Of a stretch of DNA of 64,000 bases, positions 26,216 through 35,553 are shown in pieces. Source of the DNA: Croceibacter atlanticus HTCC2559. Lineage in GTDB: Bacteria > Bacteroidota > Bacteroidia > Flavobacteriales > Flavobacteriaceae. The stretch is taken from NCBI RefSeq assembly GCF_000196315.1, contig NC_014230.1, positions 2,380,501 to 2,444,500 of the forward strand. Reading direction: 5' to 3'. The translations under genes were made by a program, and so were the position numbers. The notes beneath the pieces were generated by a model. It had not been told where the DNA came from. It saw only the letters and a program-made list of their open reading frames with translations, and searched no databases. How positions within the stretch are numbered: position 1 is the first letter of the stretch; each line of letters starts with the position of its first letter.

Positions 26216-26545
26216 TTACTCTTTTAGTTCGTCAAAAGCCTCTCGTGGCATTCTTAAATATATTGCCAGTAAATGATCGCCTTTTTTTCGGTATTTAGGC
26301 TGAAATCTTGACTGGTATGTAATCTCTAAGCTTTGTTGTTTTAATGCTTCTAATTGATTTTCTGAACAATAATCACAAAATACCTTTTTAACGCTTAATG
26401 AATCTACCTGTAATTGGTCATTAACATATAGATTAGTATATACTTTTACTTGTATTGAATCTTTTTGATATCCAAGCTGTGCGTATCCTCCAACTGTAAT
26501 TAGAGAGAAAAGAACACATAACGATATGTTCTTAATAAATGGCAT
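26216..26545 (-). CDS. Small exported protein of unknown function
   Basis: I start this at the ATG at 26545, whose first base is the last base of the upstream gene's TAA (TAATG overlap), giving 109 residues with a signal peptide MPFIKNISLCVLFSLITVGGYAQ. A start at 26563 is also possible but would add six basic residues and overlap the upstream gene more. The mature part has a CDYC (CxxC) motif. No family recognised. Its position inside the Fe-S operon and its cysteine pair hint at a redox or metal role, as inference only. Confidence 0.6.
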   Translation of the reverse strand: MPFIKNISLCVLFSLITVGGYAQLGYQKDSIQVKVYTNLYVNDQLQVDSLSVKKVFCDYCSENQLEALKQQSLEITYQSRFQPKYRKKGDHLLAIYLRMPREAFDELKE

Positions 26546-27876
26546 TAACTTTCGTTTGTCCAATTTAAACGGTCCATTTGGTTATAAGGCCAAGGCGCAC
26601 CGTTATTCTCTATATTTGTCATAGCATTGTTAAGCTCATTTGGTGCTGCACTTTGCTCCATTACCAAATAGCGTCTCATATCCATAATAATACTTAATGG
26701 GTCTATTCCTATAGGGCAAGCTTCTACGCAAGCATTACAGGTAGTGCATGCCCAAAGTTCTTCACGCAAGATGTAATCGTCTAAAAGTTGTTTACCATCA
26801 TCTTCAAACGTTCCATTTTTATTTATGTTTTCTCCAACCTCTTCAAGACGGTCTCTTGTATCCATCATAATTTTACGAGGAGATAATTTTTTTCCTGTTT
26901 GGTTTGCAGGACATTCTGATGTACAACGCCCACATTCTGTACACGTGTAGCTATTGAGTAACTGTACCCAATTTAAATCTGAAACATCACTGGCTCCAAA
27001 TTTTTCTGGTACGTCATCTTCTGCGCCTTCTGCTGGAGCAGCAAATGGATCTGCATCTGGATCCATCATTAACTTTACCTCATTTGTTACAGCTTCTAAA
27101 TTATTAAACTCACCTTTTGGTGTAAGCTTAGCGAAATAAGTATTTGGGAAAGCCAATAATATGTGTAAATGCTTAGAGTAGTATAAATAGTTCAAGAAAA
27201 TTAAGATCCCTACAATGTGCAACCACCAAGCTGTTCTTTCAATTATAATTAGAGTACTTGTTGAAAGCCCATCAAAAATTGGAAGTAAAAATTGACTTAT
27301 AGGAAAGGTTCCTGCTTGTGCATAATGATCTGCACCATTTAGTTGTAATTGTAAATCTGCACCATTCATTATTAAGAACAATGCCATTAATACCATTTCA
27401 AAATAAAGAATATTATTGGCATCATTTTTAGGCCAGCTTGTCATTTCTCTAGCCCAGAAGCGTTTTATTCTTGAAATGTTACGTCTTGTCCAAAATATAA
27501 TAACACCTACAAGTACTAAAAATGCTAAAACCTCGAACGTAGCGATTAACACATCATAAGCGCCTCCTAAATAAGGTGCAAAAATACGGTGAGTACCAAA
27601 TAGACCATCTATAATAATTTCAAGAACTTCGATATTAATTATTATAAATCCTAGATATACAATAATATGGAGAAAACCAGAGATAGGTCTTCTTACCATT
27701 TTAGATTGTCCCAAAGCTAAAAGAGCCATTGTTTTAAAACGTTCGCCTTTTTGATCTGTTCTATCTACTTTCTTTCCAAGTTTGATATTACGAATCATTC
27801 TACGCACGTTTCTAGCAAAGAAACCTATGCCTGCAATTAAAATAATACCAAATAATATTTGAGCTAAGATTTGCAT
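26545..27876 (-). CDS. Membrane 4Fe-4S protein (HdrE/HdrC-like fusion)
   Basis: A 443-residue protein with about six membrane helices in the first 260 residues, resembling the heme-binding NarI/HdrE membrane domain, then two ferredoxin-type clusters CTECGRCTSECP (about residue 310) and CTTCNACVEACP (about 376). With the separate CCG protein (24980-25768) this reproduces the HdrE, HdrC, HdrB parts of a heterodisulfide-reductase-like complex at the inner membrane, probably exchanging electrons with menaquinone. The donor may be an electron-transfer flavoprotein or thiol; none is encoded here. It starts 2 bases after mlaD ends. Confidence 0.85.
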   Translation of the reverse strand: MQILAQILFGIILIAGIGFFARNVRRMIRNIKLGKKVDRTDQKGERFKTMALLALGQSKMVRRPISGFLHIIVYLGFIIINIEVLEIIIDGLFGTHRIFAPYLGGAYDVLIATFEVLAFLVLVGVIIFWTRRNISRIKRFWAREMTSWPKNDANNILYFEMVLMALFLIMNGADLQLQLNGADHYAQAGTFPISQFLLPIFDGLSTSTLIIIERTAWWLHIVGILIFLNYLYYSKHLHILLAFPNTYFAKLTPKGEFNNLEAVTNEVKLMMDPDADPFAAPAEGAEDDVPEKFGASDVSDLNWVQLLNSYTCTECGRCTSECPANQTGKKLSPRKIMMDTRDRLEEVGENINKNGTFEDDGKQLLDDYILREELWACTTCNACVEACPIGIDPLSIIMDMRRYLVMEQSAAPNELNNAMTNIENNGAPWPYNQMDRLNWTNES

Positions 27877-27878
27877 AA

Positions 27879-28829
27879 TTATTTAAGAGAGTCTTTTGGT
27901 GGTTTATAGTCTTTATTACGTTTACCAAATACTGAGATATGTACGTAACGTTTAGGATTTAACTTAACATCTTGTAAAAGTTGTTCAAGTTGTTTTGTAG
28001 CACGATCTAAGTTATCATATACCTTAGGGTCGTTTAATAATTTACCAACTGTACCATCTGTACTGTTTGCTTTGGCTGCGACATTTTTAAGGTCTGCTGC
28101 TATCTCTTCAAAATCGTTTACTATGCCTGCAAGGTTAACTTCGGCTAGTGAGTCTGAGAACGAATTAAAATTATAAGACATTTCATCTAGGTTGGTAAAT
28201 GTTCTGTCTAGCTTAGGTTTATTATCTGTTAATATACCATTTAAAGTTCCAGATGTATTTTCTAAAGATGCCATTGTGCGGTCTAAGCTGGCAAAAGAGT
28301 TTCTTAAATTTTGACGCGTATTTGGATCTAAAATCTCATTAAATCCATTTACTAAAGAATCTACACTTACAATAACGTTCTCTATTTTTTTCTGAAGTGG
28401 TGTTAGCCTATCATTAACTAATTCTAACAAACCTTCTTCTATCTCACTATTTAGGGTATCTCCATCTTTAGCCATTTGTCCTTGCTCATACGTAGGTACA
28501 ATTGCAAGAGACTTACCTCCTATTATACCACCACCATAAATACGAGCAATACTGTTTTTTGAAAACTCAAAATCATTTTCAACAGTAAATGTAATTGCTA
28601 AGTTACCTCGAGAATCTATAATTTGAATATCTGTAACCTTACCTACTTGTAAACCGTTTATAGTTACTTTAGAAGACCTTGCCAGACCTTCAACATCATC
28701 ATAAACAGCATAAAATGTTCGGCTACCATCCAATAGGTTATTTCCTTTTAAGAAATAATACCCAAATATAAGCAGTGCTATAGCTGAAAGAACTAATACT
28801 GCTGTCTTAACTTCTCTAGTAATTTTCAA
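27879..28829 (-). CDS. MlaD/MCE-family lipid transport protein
   Basis: A 316-residue protein with an N-terminal membrane anchor (about residues 8-25), one MCE domain (YAVYDDVEGLARSSKVTINGLQVGKV, then GGGIIGGKSLAIVPTYEQG) and a long helical C-terminal region of repeated N/L/D segments typical of tail barrels. MCE proteins form hexameric rings in the periplasm that carry phospholipids between membranes. Genes for the ABC permease and ATPase (MlaE, MlaF) are not in this window. It follows the amidase by 56 bases on the same strand. Confidence 0.9.
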   Translation of the reverse strand: MKITREVKTAVLVLSAIALLIFGYYFLKGNNLLDGSRTFYAVYDDVEGLARSSKVTINGLQVGKVTDIQIIDSRGNLAITFTVENDFEFSKNSIARIYGGGIIGGKSLAIVPTYEQGQMAKDGDTLNSEIEEGLLELVNDRLTPLQKKIENVIVSVDSLVNGFNEILDPNTRQNLRNSFASLDRTMASLENTSGTLNGILTDNKPKLDRTFTNLDEMSYNFNSFSDSLAEVNLAGIVNDFEEIAADLKNVAAKANSTDGTVGKLLNDPKVYDNLDRATKQLEQLLQDVKLNPKRYVHISVFGKRNKDYKPPKDSLK

Positions 28830-28885
28830 GGATATATAATACTTTAGTGAACAACAAATGTAGCGATTAATATAGGAACGTAAAG

Positions 28886-29998
28886 TTAATTAACCTTAGA
28901 TTTTAAAGCTTCATTTACGTTGATTTTTTTTTCGCCCTTAAAGGCTACAACGTATGCCTGCTCATAACCTACAATTTTAGCCTGTTTTACAAGCTCTTGT
29001 ATTTTTAGATAGTCTGATGTCTTTCCGAAGTAATATTTGTAAAGACCATTTTCCTGATTTCTAGTAATTTGATTAAGCCCTTTAAAGTCATGTTTGTCTG
29101 GGTTTAACTTTTTGGAACTTGCAGCAATCTGGACTTTAAAAACGATATCTCCATACACTTCTTCTTTAGTTTGAGATACTGTTTTTGGAGTATTTATTTG
29201 GTCTGACACACCTCCAAAAACATCTAAATTTAAAGTTCTTTTATATTCATTTATAGCATTTGCTATAGCAGTTGCTACTTTTTCTTGTCCTTTGGCACTG
29301 TTTAAAAAAGCACCTTCTTCTGTATTTGTAATAAAGCCTGTTTCAATTAACACACTTGGCATATAGGTTTTTCTTAAAACTAAGAAACCTGCTTGTTTTA
29401 CGCCTCTACTTTTTCTCTTAAGCTTATCTCTAAATTGAGATTCTACATTATCTGCCAACAAAATACTTTGATCTAAATATTCTTCTTGCATTAAAGTTAA
29501 GCCAATATAGGATTCTGGAGATTTAGGATCAAAACCATCATAGGTCACCTCATAATCTTCCTCTAAATAAATTACAGAGTTCTCTGCCATTGCTACAGCC
29601 AAGTTATCATCATTTCTATGCAGTCCTAAAACGTATGTTTCTGTTCCATAGGCCTGAGAGTTATGAGCATTACAATGTATAGACACAAACAAATCTGCCT
29701 TTGCTGAGTTTGCTATCTTGGCTCTACCATCTAGTGTTACAAATTTATCTGACTCACGAGTATAGATAATCTCAACATTTTTATCATCTTTCAACTTATT
29801 ACCTACTAACTTGGTAATAATTAAAGCTATTGTCTTTTCCTTAAGATGATTTTTTAATTTTCCAGGATCTTTACCTCCATGACCAGCATCTAAAACAACC
29901 ACAAATTTATTGCTTTGTTTTTGTGCATTTAAACTATTAGAAGTTCCTAAAAGTCCTATTATTAGAATTAATATTGAATAATATTTAAGGTGTCTCAT
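28886..29998 (-). CDS. N-acetylmuramoyl-L-alanine amidase with SPOR-like tail
   Basis: About 370 residues from the ATG at 29998, where a signal peptide starts (MRHLKYYSILILIIGLLGTSNSLNAQ); an alternative ATG at 30013 adds five residues. The Amidase_3 zinc site is complete: DAGHGGKDPG, SIHCNAH, and VLIETGFITNTEE. The last ~80 residues (VFKVQIAASSKK... LYKYYFG... AYVVAF) resemble a SPOR peptidoglycan-binding domain. The enzyme cleaves the bond between MurNAc and L-Ala during cell separation. It is first in the minus-strand run and divergent from lptD. Confidence 0.93.
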   Translation of the reverse strand: MRHLKYYSILILIIGLLGTSNSLNAQKQSNKFVVVLDAGHGGKDPGKLKNHLKEKTIALIITKLVGNKLKDDKNVEIIYTRESDKFVTLDGRAKIANSAKADLFVSIHCNAHNSQAYGTETYVLGLHRNDDNLAVAMAENSVIYLEEDYEVTYDGFDPKSPESYIGLTLMQEEYLDQSILLADNVESQFRDKLKRKSRGVKQAGFLVLRKTYMPSVLIETGFITNTEEGAFLNSAKGQEKVATAIANAINEYKRTLNLDVFGGVSDQINTPKTVSQTKEEVYGDIVFKVQIAASSKKLNPDKHDFKGLNQITRNQENGLYKYYFGKTSDYLKIQELVKQAKIVGYEQAYVVAFKGEKKINVNEALKSKVN

Positions 29999-30053
29999 AA
30001 TTTGATAACGCATAGCTCGTTAGTATTGGTATAAATTACATTTAGAATAAAGA

Positions 30054-30083
30054 TTTGTACTCTAAAAATTATATGTAATTTTG
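30054..30083 (+). promoter_or_regulatory. Promoter of lptD
   Basis: TTTG at 30054-30057, 18 bases, then TAATTTTG at 30076-30083. This is the best full match to the Bacteroidota -33/-7 pair in the window, about 50 bases before the lptD TTG start. Confidence 0.65.
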
Positions 30084-30130
30084 AAGCTTCAAAAAGTAAG
30101 CCACTTTTTACAAAAATAGCATATATAGCC

Positions 30131-33100
30131 TTGCAAACAAACGTACGACACATACTTTCATTATGCGCCTTCATGCTGTTTTCTGCATACGTTTGCCAAT
30201 CTCAAATAACTGACAAAGAGCTCCTTAAAAGCATTAAAACTCAACGTGATAGTATAGCAAAACGACGAGACAGTATTTTTAATGCAAAATATGGCTCTAA
30301 AAATACTACAGCTAAAGCCGTTAAAGTACGTAGCGCATCTAATAATGACAGCCTTACCATAAAAAATGACAGCTTAAAATTTTCTGAATTAAGAAAACTA
30401 AACGATTCTATTACTGCTAACTCTAACAAAAAGCGACTTGACAGTTTAAAAATCTCTTCAGAAAAACTAGATGTCTTGAAAGATACAGTAGATAGTCTTT
30501 CCCCTAGATTGACTGATTCTATTAAACCTAAGACGCAATCTCAATCTACAGGAGATTCATTAAAAGATGCCACAAACAAAAACGGATCTAATAAAATTGG
30601 AGAGAAAGTTAATACTCCTGAGATTATTGAGCAACCAGAAGTTATTTTAACCGAGCCAACACCTACAAATGAAGATGATACGTTAACCAGATCACCTTCT
30701 ACAGAACCAATACAACTTGAAAATAACTCCAACAGGCAACTTACTATTGATGGTGATAGTATTTCTAGACCATTAGGACAATTACCATTAACAGAAAATG
30801 ATTCAACAGCTAATGATAGTACCAAAACTGTAGGATTACTAACAGATTTGGTTACCTATAAGGCTAAAGATTACATGCGTTTATCTCAACGTGAAAACAA
30901 AATGTATTTGTATGATGAAGCAGAAGTGTTTTATGGAGATATGCAAATTACAGCAGGTCTTATAGTTATAGACAATGAAAAAAATGAGGTGTATGCATAT
31001 GGTATAAAAGATAGTGTTGGTGAGTATTCTCAAAAACCTGTTTTTACTCAAGGTCAAAATGTAGTTGAGCCAGATTCAATTCGATTTAATACTAAAACTG
31101 AAAAAGCATTAGTTTATAATTCTAGAACAGAAGAAGGAAGCTTTAAAGTTAAAGGAGAAGTTACTAAGCGAGAAAATGACTCTGTATACTATATTAAAAA
31201 CGTAAGGTTCACCACTTCTGAAGATATAGATAACCCAGATTACTATTTTTATGCAAGACGTATAAAATTTGTACCAGAAAAGAAAATTGTTACAGGTCTT
31301 GTAAATATGGTTATTGTAGATGTTCCTACACCATTAGGCTTACCTTTTGGGTATTTTCCTTTAACAGAAGACAGAACCTCTGGTTTTATAATTCCGTCTT
31401 ATGGAGAAGATAACCAACGTGGGTTTTCTCTTCAAAATGGAGGTTATTACTTTGCAATTAATGATTATATAGACTTAACCACTACTGGTAGTTATTTCAC
31501 CAACGGTAGTTATACTTTACAATTTCAGTCTACCTATAATGTGCGTTACAAGTACAGAGGAAACTTTAGTTATAGGTCTGAAAAGCTCTTAAATAGTGAA
31601 CGTGGTTTTCCAGATTTTTCTGAAGCCAATAATTACAATATACAATGGAGCCATAACCAAGATGCTAAGGCAAATCCATCATCACAGTTTAGAGCATCTG
31701 TAAACTTGGGTAGTAGCAGGTTCTTTCAGCAATCTATAAATCAACAAAATATTGGTAGTAACTTAGTAAATAACTTAAGTTCTTCTGTTTCTTATTCAAA
31801 AGTATTTACTGGAGATCCAGAAGTTAATGTTACAGTTGCAGCAACACACAATCAAAACACAGGTACACAAGAAGTAAATATGACACTACCTACCTTGCAA
31901 GCTGGTGTCTCACGTATTTACCCATTTAAACCTAAAGATGGCTCTAGTAAAGGTGCTATCGAAAATATTAACTTTAGCTATAACTTAAGAGGAGAAAATA
32001 GGTACACTACTACCGAAGATGATTTTTTTACAAGTGAGATGTTTAAAAATGGGGTGTATGGAGCACAACATACTATACCAGTTACCACTAACTTTAAGCT
32101 TCTTAATTACCTTAGTGTTTCTGCAGGATCAAACTTTCAAGAAAATTGGGTGTTCAGAACATTTGATCGATCATACGATAATGAAAATAGAGAAGTTGTT
32201 GTAGATACTATTAATGGTTTCGATTCTTATAGAACGTATAATTTTAATACCAGTATAGGTACATCTGTGTATGGAACTTTTAATTTTGGTAAAGACAAAA
32301 AGGTACAAGCCATACGCCACGTTATAAGACCTTCTATAAGCTATAACATTAACCCTGGTTTTTCACAGTACTTCGATGAATATGTAATTGAAGGTTTAGA
32401 TGAAGAAGATGAAGATGAAACAGTAAGGTATACACGCTTTCAGGGTTCATTATTTGGCGCACCTACAGAAAACTTTTCTAGCTCAATTGGCTTAAGTCTT
32501 AACAATGTATTAGAGGCCAAAGTAAGAAATCCCGATTCTACTAAAACTGAAGCTAAAAAAGTTACACTCTTAAACAACCTAAATTTTAGAACATCTTATA
32601 ATTTATCGGCAGATAGTTTAAGGCTTGCTCCTATTAGTGTTACTGGTAGTATTCCTTTAATGGACAATAAGCTTACAATTAATTTTAATGGAGCTTTAGA
32701 TCCTTACGCCTTAGATAATAACAACAGAAGAGTTGATACTTGGAATATCGAAAACGGCGGAAGTCTTTTTAGGTTAACAAATGGTAATGTTAGTTTTAAC
32801 TATAGTTTTTCTAGCGATCAATTTAGTGGAGATGGCAGAGATACAGACCGGCAAGACAACCAAACCCTAAGAAATGGTGGTAGACCAGATGACCTGTTTG
32901 GAAAACCTATATCTGATAATGGCGATATTTATGACGAAGATGACGAGGAAGACACTGTAAAAGAAAACACCACTGAAAAATTTAATTATAAAATACCTTG
33001 GAATCTTAGGCTTGCCTATACCCTAACCTATGCAAACTCTGCTAGGCAAAATGAAATTAGTAGTCAATCTATTTCTATATCAAGTGATTTAGAGTTATCT

Positions 33101-33322
33101 CCAAAATGGAAAGTTGGTGGCTCTACCTCATTTAATGTACAAGACCAGACTTTTGTGGCCACAAGTTTTAGATTTCAAAGGGATTTAGGTAGTTTTAGAA
33201 TGTCTTTTAACTGGCAACCATTTAGAGCAAATGCACCTTGGAATTTCTTTATTGGTATTAAATCTAACATACTACAGGATTTAAAATACGAGCAACGTAG
33301 ACGTCCTGACCAAAACTTATAA
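30131..33322 (+). CDS. lptD: LPS-assembly outer membrane protein LptD-like
   Basis: A 1063-residue protein starting at TTG (30131) with a signal peptide ending around YVCQSQ. A low-complexity, Ser/Thr/Asp/Lys-rich region of about 200 residues follows, then an LptA/OstA-like domain (MRLSQRENKMYLYDEAEVFYGDMQ...) and a long beta-barrel half ending with a strand. This is the LptD layout, which inserts LPS into the outer leaflet of the outer membrane. The acidic, disordered extension before the OstA domain is longer than in E. coli. ridA starts 2 bases after its stop. Confidence 0.85.
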   Translation: MQTNVRHILSLCAFMLFSAYVCQSQITDKELLKSIKTQRDSIAKRRDSIFNAKYGSKNTTAKAVKVRSASNNDSLTIKNDSLKFSELRKLNDSITANSNKKRLDSLKISSEKLDVLKDTVDSLSPRLTDSIKPKTQSQSTGDSLKDATNKNGSNKIGEKVNTPEIIEQPEVILTEPTPTNEDDTLTRSPSTEPIQLENNSNRQLTIDGDSISRPLGQLPLTENDSTANDSTKTVGLLTDLVTYKAKDYMRLSQRENKMYLYDEAEVFYGDMQITAGLIVIDNEKNEVYAYGIKDSVGEYSQKPVFTQGQNVVEPDSIRFNTKTEKALVYNSRTEEGSFKVKGEVTKRENDSVYYIKNVRFTTSEDIDNPDYYFYARRIKFVPEKKIVTGLVNMVIVDVPTPLGLPFGYFPLTEDRTSGFIIPSYGEDNQRGFSLQNGGYYFAINDYIDLTTTGSYFTNGSYTLQFQSTYNVRYKYRGNFSYRSEKLLNSERGFPDFSEANNYNIQWSHNQDAKANPSSQFRASVNLGSSRFFQQSINQQNIGSNLVNNLSSSVSYSKVFTGDPEVNVTVAATHNQNTGTQEVNMTLPTLQAGVSRIYPFKPKDGSSKGAIENINFSYNLRGENRYTTTEDDFFTSEMFKNGVYGAQHTIPVTTNFKLLNYLSVSAGSNFQENWVFRTFDRSYDNENREVVVDTINGFDSYRTYNFNTSIGTSVYGTFNFGKDKKVQAIRHVIRPSISYNINPGFSQYFDEYVIEGLDEEDEDETVRYTRFQGSLFGAPTENFSSSIGLSLNNVLEAKVRNPDSTKTEAKKVTLLNNLNFRTSYNLSADSLRLAPISVTGSIPLMDNKLTINFNGALDPYALDNNNRRVDTWNIENGGSLFRLTNGNVSFNYSFSSDQFSGDGRDTDRQDNQTLRNGGRPDDLFGKPISDNGDIYDEDDEEDTVKENTTEKFNYKIPWNLRLAYTLTYANSARQNEISSQSISISSDLELSPKWKVGGSTSFNVQDQTFVATSFRFQRDLGSFRMSFNWQPFRANAPWNFFIGIKSNILQDLKYEQRRRPDQNL

Positions 33323-33324
33323 TT

Positions 33325-33705
33325 ATGAAAACTATAATTACTACAGATAAAGCACCACAACCAATTGGTCCTTATAATCAAGCTGTACTTAATAACGGTA
33401 TGCTTTATACATCTGGACAAATAGCACTTGATCCCAAGACTGGGCAGTTACATTTAGAGGATATTTCTTCTGAAACCAAATTAGTAATGGAGAATTTAAA
33501 GGCTGTTTTAGAAGCTGCAGAAATGAGTTTTGCTAATGTCATAAAATCTACCATCTTTATTAGCGATATGGACAATTTTGGAAAAATAAATGACGTATAT
33601 GGCTCTTATTTTGATGATGCAACAGCACCTGCAAGAGAAACTGTACAAGTAGCCCGATTACCAAAAGATGTAAACGTTGAAATTAGCGTTATAGCATCTT
33701 TATAA
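33325..33705 (+). CDS. RidA-family enamine/imine deaminase
   Basis: A 126-residue YjgF/YER057c/UK114 protein; the DKAPQPIGPYNQAV start, the YTSGQIALDP strand and the catalytic-arginine/Glu end ARETVQVARLPKDVNVEISVIA are all present. RidA hydrolyses reactive 2-aminoacrylate and related enamines. It lies 2 bases behind lptD and is almost certainly co-transcribed, an unexpected pairing without obvious functional link. Confidence 0.95.
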   Translation: MKTIITTDKAPQPIGPYNQAVLNNGMLYTSGQIALDPKTGQLHLEDISSETKLVMENLKAVLEAAEMSFANVIKSTIFISDMDNFGKINDVYGSYFDDATAPARETVQVARLPKDVNVEISVIASL

Positions 33706-33745
33706 AAAAGGTATCATTCTTGATTACCTTTAAAAAACACTTTTT

Positions 33746-34186
33746 TTGAAACAATTTATTTACATATTCATCCTTTTAATTGCTGTAACTACAAATGCAC
33801 AAGAGTTTACTAATGGTGGTCCGTTAGATTTTAAAATCTCTGCGTTAGAAACCCCAATCATAAGTTTTGGTGTAGCAACGCCTCAAAATAAATTCTTTAT
33901 AAGTGAGGTAGATTTAATTGATCCTGTAAAACCTAAAGAAGTGAATATGCTGGCAGTTATGACTAAAAGTACCAATGTTAAAAAAAGAGAAGTAGATATT
34001 AAATCCTTTGGATCTTTTGGGTCTCAAAAAAGAAAAAGCTCAGTGATCTCTGTTGAAGCGAGAGCCAATGAGCTTAGACCTAATTCTTATAATTTTGGTA
34101 ATACTGGTGTTCGAAATATATCTTATAAAGATAGTAGACTACCATCTTATTATGGATACTACAGAACACCATACATAGGTTACTAA
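33746..34186 (+). CDS. Small exported protein of unknown function
   Basis: A 146-residue protein starting at a TTG (33746), directly after a run of seven T, with a signal peptide (MKQFIYIFILLIAVTTNAQ). The mature part is basic and rich in Ser, Lys and Tyr, ending in a YYGYYRTPYIGY tail. No family recognised. It is on the same strand as ridA with a 40-base gap, and ends one base before the CvfB-like gene on the other strand. Confidence 0.55.
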   Translation: MKQFIYIFILLIAVTTNAQEFTNGGPLDFKISALETPIISFGVATPQNKFFISEVDLIDPVKPKEVNMLAVMTKSTNVKKREVDIKSFGSFGSQKRKSSVISVEARANELRPNSYNFGNTGVRNISYKDSRLPSYYGYYRTPYIGY

Positions 34187-34187
34187 T

Positions 34188-35018
34188 TTAAAGTAACGTA
34201 ATAGAATCTACCTTAATATCTATTTTACGTTGCTTATAAAGTGTCCCTATTGCTCTTTTAAAACTCTTCTTACTCATTTGTAAGTGCTTTTCAATCTCTT
34301 CTGGAGTAGACTTATCGTGAAGGTTTAATGTACCACCATTTACACTTAGCACATCTAATATTTTTTTAGAATTTGGCTCTATACTCCTAAAACCAGGACG
34401 TTGTAATGTTATAGTTAGCTTACCATCTTTACGTACTTTTTTAACCCAACCTTTCATTTGGTCACCTTCTCTAAGGTTCTGAAATATATCACTCTTAAAG
34501 ACTAATGCTTCGTGAATTTCATTTACAATAACGTTGTATCCTAAATCTGTCTTATTTACTACTAATACATCTACTTCATCATAAGGCTCCACAGTTATTT
34601 CACTATTATCTGTAAAAGAAAATACTTTACTAGAAGCTACTAACCTATTTGTTTCTAAATCTAAATAACAAAATACTAAATAACGCTCACCTACTTTCAT
34701 AGGAATAACTTGCTCTCTATAAGGAACAAAAAGGTGCTTTTCTAAGCCCCAATCCATAAATGCGCCTACGTTAGTTACATCTGCACAACGTAAATATGCA
34801 AATTCATCTAACTGTATAAGTGGTTTTATATTAGTTGCTACAGGACGTTCTTTAAAATCTAAATAAACAAATACCTCTAGCTCGTCACCAATCTTAAAAT
34901 CTTCTGGCATGTATTTGTTAGGCAACAAGACTTCGTCTCCATCATCATTTCTCAAAAACAGACCAGGTTCTGTTTCTCTATCTATTACTAGTTTATGGTA
35001 TTCTCCTATGTTAAGCAT
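34188..35018 (-). CDS. CvfB-like S1 RNA-binding protein
   Basis: A 276-residue protein with tandem S1/OB-type domains and a C-terminal winged helix, the CvfB/YitL arrangement. The N-terminal S1 domain holds GLFLRNDDGDEVLLPNKYMP; another holds VTNVGAFMDWGLEKHLFVPYREQ; the end LNLHDKSTPEEIEKHLQMSKKSFKRAIGTL is the winged helix. The family binds RNA; CvfB of staphylococci affects virulence expression, so a role in translation or RNA processing is plausible. It is preceded by a candidate -7 element. Confidence 0.85.
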   Translation of the reverse strand: MLNIGEYHKLVIDRETEPGLFLRNDDGDEVLLPNKYMPEDFKIGDELEVFVYLDFKERPVATNIKPLIQLDEFAYLRCADVTNVGAFMDWGLEKHLFVPYREQVIPMKVGERYLVFCYLDLETNRLVASSKVFSFTDNSEITVEPYDEVDVLVVNKTDLGYNVIVNEIHEALVFKSDIFQNLREGDQMKGWVKKVRKDGKLTITLQRPGFRSIEPNSKKILDVLSVNGGTLNLHDKSTPEEIEKHLQMSKKSFKRAIGTLYKQRKIDIKVDSITLL

Positions 35019-35034
35019 CCTAAAAAATTTTCGG

Positions 35035-35042
35035 CAAAGTTA
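35035..35042 (-). promoter_or_regulatory. Candidate -7 element of the CvfB-like gene
   Basis: The minus strand reads TAACTTTG, matching TAnnTTTG, 17 bases before the ATG at 35018. Confidence 0.4.
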
Positions 35043-35082
35043 CGGTATTGTTATGACAATAGTTATAGTACTATTGCCAATA

Positions 35083-35118
35083 AAAAAGCCGTTACTTAAA
35101 AATAAATAACGGCTTTTT
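35083..35118 (-). terminator. Terminator after the DUF2853 gene
   Basis: AAAAAGCCGTTA (35083-35094) pairs with TAACGGCTTTTT (35107-35118). It lies 17 bases beyond the DUF2853 stop and ends in a T-run on the minus strand. Confidence 0.85.
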
Positions 35119-35134
35119 GTATGTTTAAAACGAT

Positions 35135-35476
35135 CTATTTGTAAACAGATTCTTTTTTAAAGTGTTGAGTAAGCAAGTAATAAACAACTGCTCTGTATTT
35201 ATTACGATTAGATTTTCCGTATTTTTCAATAACTGAATTTATTGCATCCATAAGTTTAGGCTCATCTTTAAGGCCTAATTTCTTTACTAGGAAATTATTT
35301 TTTACAGTCATTAGCTCTTTCTCATCGCTACCAGAGACTGTTGCAGCATCTGCATTGTAAATAGATGGTCCACAACCAATAGTTACTTTAGTAAGTAAAT
35401 CCATATCTGGAGTTTCACCTATTTTGTTTTTAATATCATCTGCATACTTTGCAATTAAATCATCTCTCTTACTCAT
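35135..35476 (-). CDS. DUF2853 family protein
   Basis: A 113-residue cytoplasmic, mostly helical protein of the DUF2853 family, with the conserved opening MSKRDDLIAKYADDIKNK and a C-terminal NRNKYRAVVYYLLTQHFKKE. Function unknown. Monocistronic: it has its own terminator, and 77 AT-rich bases separate it from menD. Confidence 0.85.
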   Translation of the reverse strand: MSKRDDLIAKYADDIKNKIGETPDMDLLTKVTIGCGPSIYNADAATVSGSDEKELMTVKNNFLVKKLGLKDEPKLMDAINSVIEKYGKSNRNKYRAVVYYLLTQHFKKESVYK

Positions 35477-35553
35477 AATATGTTTCGTTTTTTGGTTAAT
35501 TATTAAGCTTCAACAATGTACAAATTTTTTAAAATATATAACACATCTCAATT

